NCBI GenBank assembly: GCA_963729935.1
Contig: CAVSPW010000005.1
Coordinates: 1-64,000 of the forward strand
Length of the DNA stretch: 64,000 bases
Reading direction: 5' to 3'
Source of the DNA: CAIKMD01 sp963729935
GTDB taxonomy: Bacteria; Pseudomonadota; Alphaproteobacteria; ATCC43930; CGMCC-115725
Below, piece by piece: positions 54,521 to 63,037 of this stretch. Position numbers and translations under genes: made by a program. Within the stretch, counting starts at the first letter, position 1, and each line of letters starts with the position of its first letter. The notes under the pieces were generated by a model. The model saw only the letters and a list, made by a program, of their open reading frames with translations. It was not told the origin of the DNA and searched no databases.

Positions 54521-55519
54521 ATGAGCAAGACGGCAACAGTCAAGACCTTTGGCTTTCGCGGCCTATGGGGCCAGATCGGGCGAATCGAAGAAGGTTTCCG
54601 CCGCATCGGATGCAAGGTCGCGGCGGAAAGCGAGGAATTCGATTTCATCTACAGCAACGAGCTGCTGCAAGACCGTGGCGCGATCGAGTGCAAGGAGCAA
54701 AGCGGCAAGCCGTTGATCCGGCATATCCAGGATCTGCCGGCCTATGAAAACACACCCCAGGCGAAGACGGCTGCGGAATTGCAGACCTATCGCGAGATCA
54801 CGCTCGCCCATGCCGATCGGGTCACGACGAACACCCGTTTCGTCGCGCAACAACTCGAACGTTATTGGAACCATCCCGGCGCGATCATCGCCGGGCAGCC
54901 GCTCCAATTCGATCCCGATCTCGATGGGTTTCGCAGCCGAAAACGGCGAAATCTCGCGGTCGTCGTCGGGCGGCTCGACGACCCGCTCAAAAACACCGAC
55001 CTTGCCTTGCGGGCCTTGTCGCTGCTGCGGTCACCGCCCGATCTTGCGATGGTCTGGGTCGGGAAAGCGAGGCGGAAGCCGCGCAGCTTCTTTCGCCGCT
55101 TCCGCATCGAGCATCATCGCGAGATTCCTGCCTCGGCGCTGGCCGAACTCGTGAAACATGCCCGCATGGTGCTCTCTCCCTCGCTCTTCGAAGGCCTGGG
55201 CCTGCCGCCGATCGAGGCGCTTGCCGCTGGCACGCCCGCCATCGTCAGCGACATTCCCGTGAAGCGCGAGGTTTTCGCCGGGGTGCCCATGCTCTTCCAC
55301 GATCCGCACGATCCACGGGATTTGGCGCGCGCCATCCAATTCCTGCTCGACAACGAGGACCTCGGGTGGAACATGATCGAGGCTTTCGCGCCACGGGCCG
55401 ATTTCTATCGGCCCGAATCGGTCGCCGCCAAGATCTTGGATGCTTATGTGGATGTGGGCGCGGCCGGCGGCGGCAGCGAACGACAAGATGCACCCGATCT
55501 GTCGCTTCGCCATCGTTAG
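54521..55519 (+). CDS. glycosyltransferase family 4 (GT-B)
   Basis: A 332-residue glycosyltransferase. The C-terminal donor half has VVVGRLDDPLKNTDLALRAL and the family signature SPSLFEGLGLPPIEALAAGT with the paired Glu (FEGLGLPPIEA), then DLARAIQFLLDNED. The N-terminal half is short and begins FGFRGLWGQIGRIEEGFRRI. No transmembrane or signal segment. It is 20 bp after gmd, so likely co-transcribed and probably uses a nucleotide sugar from that pathway, though this is not proven. Confidence 0.83.
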   Translation: MSKTATVKTFGFRGLWGQIGRIEEGFRRIGCKVAAESEEFDFIYSNELLQDRGAIECKEQSGKPLIRHIQDLPAYENTPQAKTAAELQTYREITLAHADRVTTNTRFVAQQLERYWNHPGAIIAGQPLQFDPDLDGFRSRKRRNLAVVVGRLDDPLKNTDLALRALSLLRSPPDLAMVWVGKARRKPRSFFRRFRIEHHREIPASALAELVKHARMVLSPSLFEGLGLPPIEALAAGTPAIVSDIPVKREVFAGVPMLFHDPHDPRDLARAIQFLLDNEDLGWNMIEAFAPRADFYRPESVAAKILDAYVDVGAAGGGSERQDAPDLSLRHR

Positions 55520-55558
55520 AACCCGCGCGCAAACAGGCTCGCGCGGCGGCCATCGCAA

Positions 55559-56467
55559 ATGTCAGGATCCCACAAGATCATCGTTATCGGTGCGACGAGC
55601 CGGATCGGAAGGCGGCTCTTGGGGCGATTGCAAAGACGCGGCGCCACCGTAATGGCCCTCGGCCGGTCCGCTCAACGCCTCGCCGGTATCGACGCGCCGC
55701 GGCGTGTCGTCGATTTTTCCGATCGTCCCGCGCTTGCCGACGCGCTCGCTGATGCGCACGCCGTAGTGAGCTGCGCGCCGCTTTCGACCGCACCCGACAT
55801 CCTGGCGGCTCTTCCTGACAAGCTGGCGCGAATCGTGTTCACGGGCTCGACGCGGCGTTTCAGCCGGTATCCGGATTCCTTCACCGAGGCGCTCTTGCGG
55901 GCGGAGGCCGCGTTCTCGTCGTCCGGGCGAGCCGGCATCATTCTCCACGCGACCATGATCGTGGGAGAAGGCGACGGCAATAATGTGCAGCGCATCGCCG
56001 CTTTCATAAGGCGATTTGGCTTCGTCGCGCTGCCGCGCGGGGGCAACACGCTCGTTCAACCGATCTATGTCGATGACGTCGCCGCATGCCTTGAGAGCGC
56101 TCTCGACCGCGCCACGGGATATGAACCGCCGATCGTCATCGCGGGCTCCGAGTCGGTCACTTATCGCAATTTTGTCGAGGCGATCGCCAACGCGATCCAT
56201 CGCCGAGTGAGAATCATTCCGGTGCCTGCACTCCCCTTGATCGCCGCAGCAGGGATGACCCGGTTTCTCCCCTTCGTGCCACGCATCCGAGCCTTGGAAA
56301 TTCGGCGCCTGCTCGAAGACAAGGCTTTCGACATTGCAGACATGCGTGAACGGTTGGGGGTGGAACCGATCGGTCTGCGCGCGATGCTGGCGCGGACGTT
56401 TGGAGAGCCGGCGTCTGAGGCTCTGGCGGAATCGACCGGAAGCCGGCCAGCCGATGGCGATCCTTGA
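55559..56467 (+). CDS. NAD(P)-dependent SDR-family protein (epimerase/reductase-like)
   Basis: A 302-residue atypical/extended SDR. The dinucleotide motif is VIGATSRIGRRLLGRLQRRG near the N-terminus. A central FTGSTRRFSRYPDS replaces the usual Tyr-x-x-x-Lys catalytic motif, which is not obvious, so catalysis is uncertain. VQPIYVDDVAACLESAL and AGSESVTYRNFVEAIANAIH resemble nucleoside-diphosphate-sugar epimerases and NDUFA9-like proteins. It lies in the glycan locus 39 bp after the GT4. Confidence 0.75.
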   Translation: MSGSHKIIVIGATSRIGRRLLGRLQRRGATVMALGRSAQRLAGIDAPRRVVDFSDRPALADALADAHAVVSCAPLSTAPDILAALPDKLARIVFTGSTRRFSRYPDSFTEALLRAEAAFSSSGRAGIILHATMIVGEGDGNNVQRIAAFIRRFGFVALPRGGNTLVQPIYVDDVAACLESALDRATGYEPPIVIAGSESVTYRNFVEAIANAIHRRVRIIPVPALPLIAAAGMTRFLPFVPRIRALEIRRLLEDKAFDIADMRERLGVEPIGLRAMLARTFGEPASEALAESTGSRPADGDP

Positions 56468-56568
56468 CGCATCCATGGCTTCCGAGCGTCAAATTGTTTA
56501 GATTGAGCTTGTCACCGCTGGATACGAGACTACCGAATTGAACCCAGGCCCTCGCTAACGGACCGATT

Positions 56569-56898
56569 TTGAAGATCTCCGTCGTTACCCTCGTCGGCAG
56601 CAGCATTCTTGGTTTCGTCGCGGGTGTCGGCGTATACGTCATTGCGATCGCGTCCTGGGGCTCGAATGATCCAACGGGCTCCGTCCTTGTGAGGATGGCT
56701 TTGTGGGGGGCGATGGGCCTCATTCTCGCGCTGGCCGGACGATTGGCAGTCGGCGGCCGTGGCCCGCGAAGGCAATTCATCGCGGGCAGCGTTCCTGATT
56801 TCAAGAATAGGCTTTCGACCGGCCGGGGGTTTAAGGACGCGAGCCTAGACGGTCAGCCTTTCGCGCCCTGGCGAAAATATTGCGGGCGCACGAACTGA
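56569..56898 (+). CDS. hypothetical protein with N-terminal membrane helices
   Basis: A 109-residue reading frame from a TTG start (no ATG precedes the hydrophobic part). Residues 5-30 and about 41-62 are hydrophobic and likely transmembrane (STLVGSSILGFVAGVGVYVI-type), then a basic soluble tail. Its last 46 bp overlap the 3' end of the nuclease gene on the other strand. Expression is uncertain and no family is recognised. Confidence 0.4.
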   Translation: MKISVVTLVGSSILGFVAGVGVYVIAIASWGSNDPTGSVLVRMALWGAMGLILALAGRLAVGGRGPRRQFIAGSVPDFKNRLSTGRGFKDASLDGQPFAPWRKYCGRTN

Positions 56899-57398
56899 CC
56901 GGCCCAGGCGCCGCGTCGCGCCTCCTTGGCTTCGTTCTCGAGCGGAAAATATTGGTGGTCGCGGCCATAGGCGAAGGCAAGGCCCTCGCGGACCAGCGTC
57001 GCGGCGACATCACGCCCATCCACATAGCAAGTCGAGAATTCGCGCGCGCGGCGATCGACGAACTCCGGATCGATACGGCAGCTAAAATCGGGGCGACTGA
57101 CGAGCTCGCGGAGCCTGTCGGTGGCTGCTTCGCCGCATGCCCAGGCGACGTTCATGGCATCACGGCAGGTTTGCTTGCTCTCGAAGGCATCCGCCCCTTC
57201 GAGGCGCAGCTTTTGCGCCGGACAACCCAATTTGACGAGCGTGTAGATACAACTTTTAGGCAAGAGAGCGAAGGTGTCGCCGTCGATGACGAAATAGCGA
57301 TCGCTCGTCGCAGGCTTGCCGAGAATCGCCCGCCCAACGCCCCAGACGAGAAAAATAGCGGCGAGAAACAGGATGACAATCGTCCGTGTGCGCATCAT
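56853..57398 (-). CDS. thermonuclease (SNase-like) family protein
   Basis: A 181-residue protein with an N-terminal anchor or signal (TIVILFLAAIFLVWGVGRAI) and a staphylococcal-nuclease-like fold: VIDGDTFALLPK (Asp for Ca binding), RLEGADAFE (canonical is GIDAPE), DRRAREFSTCYVDG and LVREGLAFAYGRDHQ. The metal-binding Asp and the Arg and Glu positions appear conserved, so a secreted or membrane-bound nuclease is likely. It also has several Cys, unusual for the family. Confidence 0.75.
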   Translation of the reverse strand: MMRTRTIVILFLAAIFLVWGVGRAILGKPATSDRYFVIDGDTFALLPKSCIYTLVKLGCPAQKLRLEGADAFESKQTCRDAMNVAWACGEAATDRLRELVSRPDFSCRIDPEFVDRRAREFSTCYVDGRDVAATLVREGLAFAYGRDHQYFPLENEAKEARRGAWAGQFVRPQYFRQGAKG

Positions 57399-57652
57399 TC
57401 AATCCCGAATCCAGTTATCATGAACCACCCGATAGATCCGTGCAATCACGCCGCTGCCCGGCAAATGAGCGAACCGGCATTGATTCCCCAATCTCAATGG
57501 CATTCGATCGATGCGCGAATTTCGGCGTTGCGACAACAACGAGGCGGCACCGCATGGTACGATCAAGAATCAAACGCACCGCGGCGCTTCATCGGAGAGC
57601 GGGCTACGCATCTCCGAACGAGACCGACGCTCAGACCAAGCTATCTCTCAAC
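57399..57652. other. 254-bp region between the nuclease gene and cysNC
   Basis: Contains no convincing gene. A plus-strand frame from 57420 to 57656 (78 codons) lacks a ribosome binding site and family similarity. It probably holds the nuclease promoter on the minus strand and the end of the cysDNC transcript; no terminator hairpin was found. Confidence 0.4.
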
Positions 57653-59539
57653 CTAAATGTATAATCGGCGCTGCAGGAAGCCGACGATCTCTTCGGCCGC
57701 GGCCTCGGCCGACAGCGACGTCGTGTCGAGCGTCAGGTCCGGCGCGAGGGGCGGCTCGTAGGGCGAATCGATCCCGGTGAAATTCGGGATCTGCCCCGCG
57801 CGGGCGCGGCGATAAAGCCCCTTCGGGTCCCGGCGTTCGCATTCCTCGATCGGCGTTGCGACATAGATCTCGATGAAATCGCCCGCGTCCATCAGCGCGC
57901 GTGCCATGTCGCGCTCCGCCCGGAAGGGCGAGATCAACGACACAAGAAGGATCAACCCAGCATCGACGAAGAGCTTGGCCACCTCGGCGACGCGGCGCAC
58001 GTTTTCGACGCGCGCCTCGGCCGTGAAGCCTAAATCGCGGTTCAGTCCGTGCCGGACATTGTCGCCGTCCAGCAAATAGGTGTGGCGCGCCATGCCGACG
58101 AGGCGCTTTTCGACGAGGTTGGCGATCGTCGATTTTCCGGCGCCGCTCAGGCCCGTAAACCACAGGACGCACGGCCTTTGGCGATTGAGCTGCGCGCGCG
58201 TGTGGCGGTCGATTTCCAGTTCCTGCCAACGGATATTGGTGGCGCGCCGCAGCGCGAAGTCGATCACGCCGGCGCCGGCGGTGCGGTTCGTGAACGGATC
58301 GATCAAGATGAACGCGCCGGTGTTGCGGAACGGGCGGTAAGGATCGAGAACCGTCGGGCGATCGGCGGAAAGATTGACGTAGCCGATTTCGTTCAGATGC
58401 AGGCTGGTCGCCGCCTGATTCTCCAGCGTGCTGATATTCACGCGGTGTTTCAATGTCGAGACCGTGGCACGCGCCATATGCGTGCCGCTTTTCATCAAAT
58501 ATTGACGGCCGGGCAAGAGTTCCGCCTCGTCCATCCACAGGAGATGCGCCGAATACTGATCGGCGACGAGGGGCGGATCGCCGGCGCAGATCATGTCGCC
58601 TCGGCTGACATCGATGTCGTCGGTAAGGGTCACCGTGACCGATTGACCCGCGACGGCGCGATCGAGATCGCCCTCGGGCGCCACAATGCGCTCGATCCGG
58701 CTTGTCCGCCCCGAAGGCTGTATCGTGACGGCATCACCGCGACCGACGACGCCGCTCGCGATGCGGCCGCTATAGCCTCGAAACGACGCATCGGGACGGT
58801 TGGCGCGCTGCACCGGCAATCGGAACGGCAGCGCCTCGGCATCGTTCTCCACGCCGACGACCGAGAGATGATCGATGAGCGTCGGCCCGCGATACCAGTT
58901 CATGCGCGCGCTGCGCGCGGCGATATTGTCCCCGTCCAGCGCCGAAACCGGGATGCATTCCACGTCTTTGAGGCCGAGTTCCCCTGCGAGCTTGCGATAC
59001 GCATCCGCAATCGCGACGAACCGCGCCTCATCGCACCCGACAAGATCCATTTTATTGACGGCTAGAACGACCGCCGAGATGCCGAAGAGCGCAAATATGT
59101 AGCTATGGCGTTTTGTCTGCGTGAGAAGGCCCGCGCTCGCATCGACGACGATAAGAGCAAGGTCGGAGTTCGAAGCCGCGGTCGCCATATTGCGCGTGTA
59201 CTGTTCGTGCCCGGGGGCATCCGCGACGATGAAGCGCCTTCCATTCGTGGCAAAGTATCGATAGGCAACGTCGATGGTTATACCTTGCTCGACTTCGGCT
59301 TCGAGTCCGTCGAGCAGGAGCGCGTAATCGATGCCGTCCGGGACGGTACCATGGGCGCGACTGTCCGCCTCCAGCGCGCGTAACTGGTCCTCGAAAATGA
59401 GCTGCGAATCATGCAGCAAGCGGCCGATGAGCGTACTTTTTCCATGATCGACGCTGCCGCAAGTGACGAGACGTAACACCCCGGCCTTGGCCTGCTCTGC
59501 AAGAAACGTCGATAGTTCCGCGGCGGAATTCTCGGTCAT
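57653..59539 (-). CDS. cysNC: bifunctional sulfate adenylyltransferase subunit 1/adenylylsulfate kinase (CysN-CysC fusion)
   Basis: A 628-residue fusion (NodQ type) that, with CysD, makes APS and then PAPS. The N-terminal GTPase has SVDHGKSTLIGRLLHDSQL, DAPGHEQYTRNMATAASNS and NKMDLVG. From about residue 440 the APS kinase has its own P-loop GLSGAGKSTIANLVE near residue 463, then LDGDNVRHGLNRDLGF and GIDSPYEPP. ATG at 59539 was chosen; a TTG at 59548, which would overlap the cysD stop (TTGA) with AAGG upstream, is a serious alternative. It lies 5 bp after cysD. Confidence 0.93.
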   Translation of the reverse strand: MTENSAAELSTFLAEQAKAGVLRLVTCGSVDHGKSTLIGRLLHDSQLIFEDQLRALEADSRAHGTVPDGIDYALLLDGLEAEVEQGITIDVAYRYFATNGRRFIVADAPGHEQYTRNMATAASNSDLALIVVDASAGLLTQTKRHSYIFALFGISAVVLAVNKMDLVGCDEARFVAIADAYRKLAGELGLKDVECIPVSALDGDNIAARSARMNWYRGPTLIDHLSVVGVENDAEALPFRLPVQRANRPDASFRGYSGRIASGVVGRGDAVTIQPSGRTSRIERIVAPEGDLDRAVAGQSVTVTLTDDIDVSRGDMICAGDPPLVADQYSAHLLWMDEAELLPGRQYLMKSGTHMARATVSTLKHRVNISTLENQAATSLHLNEIGYVNLSADRPTVLDPYRPFRNTGAFILIDPFTNRTAGAGVIDFALRRATNIRWQELEIDRHTRAQLNRQRPCVLWFTGLSGAGKSTIANLVEKRLVGMARHTYLLDGDNVRHGLNRDLGFTAEARVENVRRVAEVAKLFVDAGLILLVSLISPFRAERDMARALMDAGDFIEIYVATPIEECERRDPKGLYRRARAGQIPNFTGIDSPYEPPLAPDLTLDTTSLSAEAAAEEIVGFLQRRLYI

Positions 59540-59544
59540 CGCGA

Positions 59545-60477
59545 TCAAAAATAGCCTTGCTGCTTCTTGCGCTCCATCGATGCCGATTGGTCGCGGTCGA
59601 TCAGTCTTCCCTGCCGCTCCGACTGGCGCGAGGCCATGAGCTCGCGGATGATCTCGGGCACGCTGACCGCGTCCGAGAGAATGGCGCCGGTCAAGGGATA
59701 GCAGCCAAGAGTGCGGAACCGCACGCGGCGCATGACGCGATTCTCGCCTTGCGCCAATGTCAATCTGCCGTCATCGACCATGATAAGCATGCCGTCGCGT
59801 TCGACGATTGGACGTTCCTTGGCAAAGTAAAGCGGCACGACCGGAATCTGCTCGAGATGGATATATTGCCAGACATCGAGCTCCGTCCAATTCGACAAGG
59901 GAAAGACGCGCATGCTCTCGCCTTTGGCGATCCGCGTGTTGTAGAGATTCCAGAGCTCGGGACGCTGATTCCTTGGGTCCCAGCGATGCGCGGCGTTGCG
60001 GAGAGAAAAGACGCGCTCCTTGGCGCGCGATTTCTCTTCGTCGCGCCGTGCCCCGCCAATCGCGGCGTCGAAACCGTGCCGTTCGAGCGCCTGGCGCAGC
60101 GCCTGCGTCTTCATGATCTCGGTGTGAAGTCCCGATCCGTGCGACAGCGGCCCGATCCCCCGACGCACGCCCTCATCATTGATATGGACGATGAGGTCGA
60201 TCTCGAGTTTTTTTGCGAGCTCGTCGCGGAACGCGATCATCTCGCGAAACTTCCACGTCGTATCGACATGGAGAACAGGAAATGGAAGCTTGGCAGGCTC
60301 GAACGCCTTGATGGCGAGATGCAGAAGAACCGACGAATCCTTGCCGACCGAATAAAGCAGGACCGGCTTTTCGAATTCCGCCGCGACCTCGCGAAGGATG
60401 TAAATACTTTCCGCCTCAAGGCGCCGGAGGTGGCTAAGGGATGGCATGTCTCGCCGTATCTGGTCGATCACATTCAT
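59545..60477 (-). CDS. cysD: sulfate adenylyltransferase subunit 2
   Basis: A 310-residue ATP pyrophosphatase-family enzyme, catalytic subunit of ATP sulfurylase. SLSHLRRLEAESIYILREVA, YSVGKDSSVLLHLAIKAF (PP-loop SVGKDSS), GGARRDEEKSRAKERVFSLR and PLSNWTELDVWQYIHLEQIP are canonical, as is the C-terminal SMERKKQQGYF. The ATG at 60477 was chosen; a TTG at 60504 could add nine residues, and the family core starts at residue ~11. Works with CysNC as the heteromeric enzyme. Confidence 0.94.
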   Translation of the reverse strand: MNVIDQIRRDMPSLSHLRRLEAESIYILREVAAEFEKPVLLYSVGKDSSVLLHLAIKAFEPAKLPFPVLHVDTTWKFREMIAFRDELAKKLEIDLIVHINDEGVRRGIGPLSHGSGLHTEIMKTQALRQALERHGFDAAIGGARRDEEKSRAKERVFSLRNAAHRWDPRNQRPELWNLYNTRIAKGESMRVFPLSNWTELDVWQYIHLEQIPVVPLYFAKERPIVERDGMLIMVDDGRLTLAQGENRVMRRVRFRTLGCYPLTGAILSDAVSVPEIIRELMASRQSERQGRLIDRDQSASMERKKQQGYF

Positions 60478-60629
60478 TGGCGCTCGATGCGTTGTCGAAG
60501 CCAATCGAGCAATCGGGCGTCAAGCGTCTCCACTCATTATGCCATAATACTACGCCAGGACGACCGACGATAAGCTGCGCGTTAGGCCTCGAATGTACGA
60601 CCGCGCCCGAGCACATCGCCCGTCGACGA

Positions 60630-61613
60630 TCATGATAGGTTGTGAAAGGACTTGTACCACGCGACAAAGCGCGGAAGCCCTTGATCGATGCTCGTCTTAG
60701 GCGAGAAGCCGAAGTCCCGCCTTGCATCATCGATGTCGGCATATGTCGCCGCTACGTCTCCCGGCTGCATTGGCAACAGTTCGATCTGCGCTTTCATTCC
60801 CAACGCCGCCTCGAGGATCCCAACGAAGCGCCGCAGTTCTTCGCTCTGATGATTGCCGATATTGTAGACGCGAAAGGGCACGACCGGCTCGGTTGCGGCG
60901 GGAGGCCGATCGAGACATGCCAACACGCCTTCAACGACATCGTCGACATAGGTGAAATCGCGTCGCATCTCTCCACGATTGAAGAGCTTGATGGGCCTGC
61001 CACCCACTATCTCTTCGACGAAAATCCAGGCCGCCATATCGGGCCGGCCCCACGGACCATAGACCGTGAAAAAGCGCAAACCCGTTATCGGAATTCGATA
61101 GAGATGCGCATAACAGTAGCTCATCAATTCGTCCGATCTCTTCGTCGCGGCATAGAGCGATTGAGGCGTTTCGACGGGGTCCGTCACGGCAAAGGGGAGC
61201 TTCGTGTTGCCCCCATAGACCGAAGACGAACTCGCGAAGACGAGGTGGCGGAAACTCGGTTGCCTACGGCACGCCTCCAAGACTTCGAGATGACCGTTGA
61301 TGTTTGCGGCCAAGTACGCATACGGATTGACGAGCGAGTAGCGGACGCCCGCTTGAGCGGCGAGGTGGACTACCCGATCCACGCGCGGCAGAGATGCCAT
61401 CAGCGTCGTGAAAGCGCCCCTTTCGGCGAGATCCAAGCGATGGAAGACGAAGCCCCCGAGCGCACGGAGATGCTCGACGCGCGCCTCCTTCAATGCGACG
61501 GAATAGTAATCATTGAGGTTGTCTACGCCGATGACTTCCTCGCCGCGGCGTAACAGCGCCGCGGATACATGCATGCCGATAAAGCCTGCGGCACCGGTCA
61601 CGACCACCGCCAT
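60630..61613 (-). CDS. UDP-glucuronate 4-epimerase-like
   Basis: A 327-residue extended SDR converting UDP-glucuronate to UDP-galacturonate, the usual role of this subgroup. The NAD site is VTGAAGFIGMHVSAALLRRG, then HLAAQAGVRYSLVNPYAYLA, the active-site motif SLYAATKRSDELMSYCYAHL, and the C-terminal RRDFTYVDDVVEGVLACLDR and PKTSIDQGLPRFVAWYKSF. The GVRYS and WGRPDMA segments favour this over GalE. It supplies an acidic sugar for the surface polysaccharide. Confidence 0.88.
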   Translation of the reverse strand: MAVVVTGAAGFIGMHVSAALLRRGEEVIGVDNLNDYYSVALKEARVEHLRALGGFVFHRLDLAERGAFTTLMASLPRVDRVVHLAAQAGVRYSLVNPYAYLAANINGHLEVLEACRRQPSFRHLVFASSSSVYGGNTKLPFAVTDPVETPQSLYAATKRSDELMSYCYAHLYRIPITGLRFFTVYGPWGRPDMAAWIFVEEIVGGRPIKLFNRGEMRRDFTYVDDVVEGVLACLDRPPAATEPVVPFRVYNIGNHQSEELRRFVGILEAALGMKAQIELLPMQPGDVAATYADIDDARRDFGFSPKTSIDQGLPRFVAWYKSFHNLS

Positions 61614-61679
61614 GGAAATCAGTCCGCCTCTAAATTATCGGATCCAATGGAATATCACTTTGCCGCGTCGGCGAGCGTA

Positions 61680-61708
61680 TTCTTAGTTGTCCCCGATACG
61701 TCGATCAA
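61680..61708 (-). promoter_or_regulatory. candidate promoter of the epimerase gene
   Basis: On the minus strand TTGATC (61703-61708) and TAAGAA (61680-61685) are 17 bases apart, about 65 bp before the epimerase start. The -35 is good and the -10 weak, so this is tentative. Confidence 0.35.
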
Positions 61709-61869
61709 GGGGCGCGTCGCTTCAACCTTTCGCTCAAACACACCGAACTTGGTTAATGCGACTTACGCCCGCGGGTTCATGGGCGGGGTTGATCTCCATG
61801 TCACGCTGTCCCCTGTTCATGATAAAGATCCCGTATTGGGCATTTCGCTCCGGCGATTACCTTCCATCG

Positions 61870-61970
61870 ATCAAGGGCAATTCGGCCCAGAACCGTAACC
61901 ACATCCAAAAGAGAGGCGTTTCGTGCGGGCACAACCTCGTGGTAGCGCGGGCCTCGATCGAATGCGAACC
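61870..61970 (-). pseudogene. degraded 3' fragment of a GT2 glycosyltransferase gene
   Basis: Read on the minus strand this resembles the 3' end of the intact GT2 gene at 52240-53190. The stretch 61875-61911 matches about 30 of 36 bases around 52319-52355, and translation gives LFWMWLRFWAELP against LFSYWTWLRLLAELP. Upstream of this, matching segments (RATTR; YHEVVPARNAS) fall in different frames, so at least one indel is needed. No start or active-site half is present. Confidence 0.5.
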
Positions 61971-62223
61971 GCGTGATCCGTCTCCCTCGAGGATAGCTGT
62001 CATGCTCGATTCTTGTCTGGCCGCTGCGTGCCGGATTGCACCCAATGCGCGAAAGCCGCCATCTGCACCGAGGTGAAGCAGGCCGGGTAAACGGTGCCTC
62101 CAACGGGCTCCCGACCACGAGCATTCGCAAGGCGGATTGAACATCCTGACCTTGCCCGACAAAGATCCCCGCCTTACCTTCGTCCGCCCTCTTCTTGAAC
62201 AGTCGCGATCCCAATCCAGTCCG

Positions 62224-63009
62224 ATGCTGTCCGTCATCATTCCGGTTTTCAACGAGCGTTTGACCTTGCCGAAGGTGCTGGCCACGGTCGCGGCTGCTCT
62301 GCCGGAAGTGCCGAAAGAAATCGTCGTTGTCGATGACGGGTCGACGGATGGAACGCGCGAATGGCTCAAGGCAAATTTTCCCGCGCCCACCACGCAGTTC
62401 GCGCGTTTCGAGCTCGATACTTCCGGCAATCCCGTGCTTATGGCGGCGGGCAGCGGCGCAAACATTGTGCTGGCGACAATTTACCACGCGCGCAACGGCG
62501 GCAAGGGCGCCGCGCTCCGCAGCGGCTTTGCCATCGCGCAAGGCGATGTCATCGTCGTTCAGGATGCCGACCTCGAATATGACCCGGCGGAATGGGTGAA
62601 GATGTACCCGCTGATCGCCGAGCGCAAAGTCGCCGACGTCGTCTATGGCAGCCGCTTTTACGGCGCAGCGCACCGGTCGCTTTATTTCCACCACTATCTG
62701 GGCAATCGGCTGATCTCTCTGCTCTTCAACCTGCTCTATAACCAGCTCCTTCAGGACGTCGAAGTCGGCTACAAGATGCTGACGCGCGAGGCGAAGGATA
62801 GCCTTGCCCTCACCTGCGATGATTTCGGCATCGAGATCGAGATCTCGGCGCAACTTGCGCGCCGCAAGAAGTGGCGAATTTACGAAGTCGGCATCACCTA
62901 TTACGGCCGCTCTTACGAAGAAGGAAAGAAAATCGGCTGGAAGGACGGCCTCTGGGCCTTGTGGTATGTCCTGAAGTTCCGCTTTACGCCCGTTCCGCGA
63001 CACGACTGA
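62224..63009 (+). CDS. glycosyltransferase family 2 (dolichol-phosphate-mannose synthase-like)
   Basis: A 261-residue GT-A enzyme. LSVIIPVFNERLTLPKVLAT and IVVVDDGSTDGTREWL form the nucleotide site, then GKGAALRSGFAIAQGDVIVV and the DxD-containing QDADLEYDPAEWVKMYPLIA and GSRFYGAAH. These match bactoprenol or dolichol-phosphate glycosyltransferases that make lipid-linked sugars. A TTG at 62137 (AAGG upstream) would add 29 residues of non-family sequence, so ATG 62224 was chosen. No membrane helices follow. Confidence 0.85.
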   Translation: MLSVIIPVFNERLTLPKVLATVAAALPEVPKEIVVVDDGSTDGTREWLKANFPAPTTQFARFELDTSGNPVLMAAGSGANIVLATIYHARNGGKGAALRSGFAIAQGDVIVVQDADLEYDPAEWVKMYPLIAERKVADVVYGSRFYGAAHRSLYFHHYLGNRLISLLFNLLYNQLLQDVEVGYKMLTREAKDSLALTCDDFGIEIEISAQLARRKKWRIYEVGITYYGRSYEEGKKIGWKDGLWALWYVLKFRFTPVPRHD

Positions 63010-63037
63010 AGGCCACGCCGCACGGCTTGGTCTGTCT

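Larger units (their letters stand above)
61614..62223. other. 610-bp gap between the epimerase and the DPM1-like GT2
   Basis: It contains the epimerase promoter candidate at 61680-61708 and the decayed GT2 fragment at about 61870-61970. No intact gene is supported. Base composition is lower in GC than the flanking genes (for example around 61621-61690), consistent with a degrading or exchanged segment. Confidence 0.5.

Noticed and set aside
57420..57656. A 78-codon plus-strand frame upstream of the cysNC end
   Set aside because: No Shine-Dalgarno site, no family match, and much of it overlaps likely regulatory DNA of the nuclease gene.
61569..61898. A 109-codon plus-strand frame opposite the epimerase start and in the gap
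   Set aside because: It overlaps the epimerase start and has no recognisable domain; the gap is better explained by a promoter and a degraded GT2 fragment.
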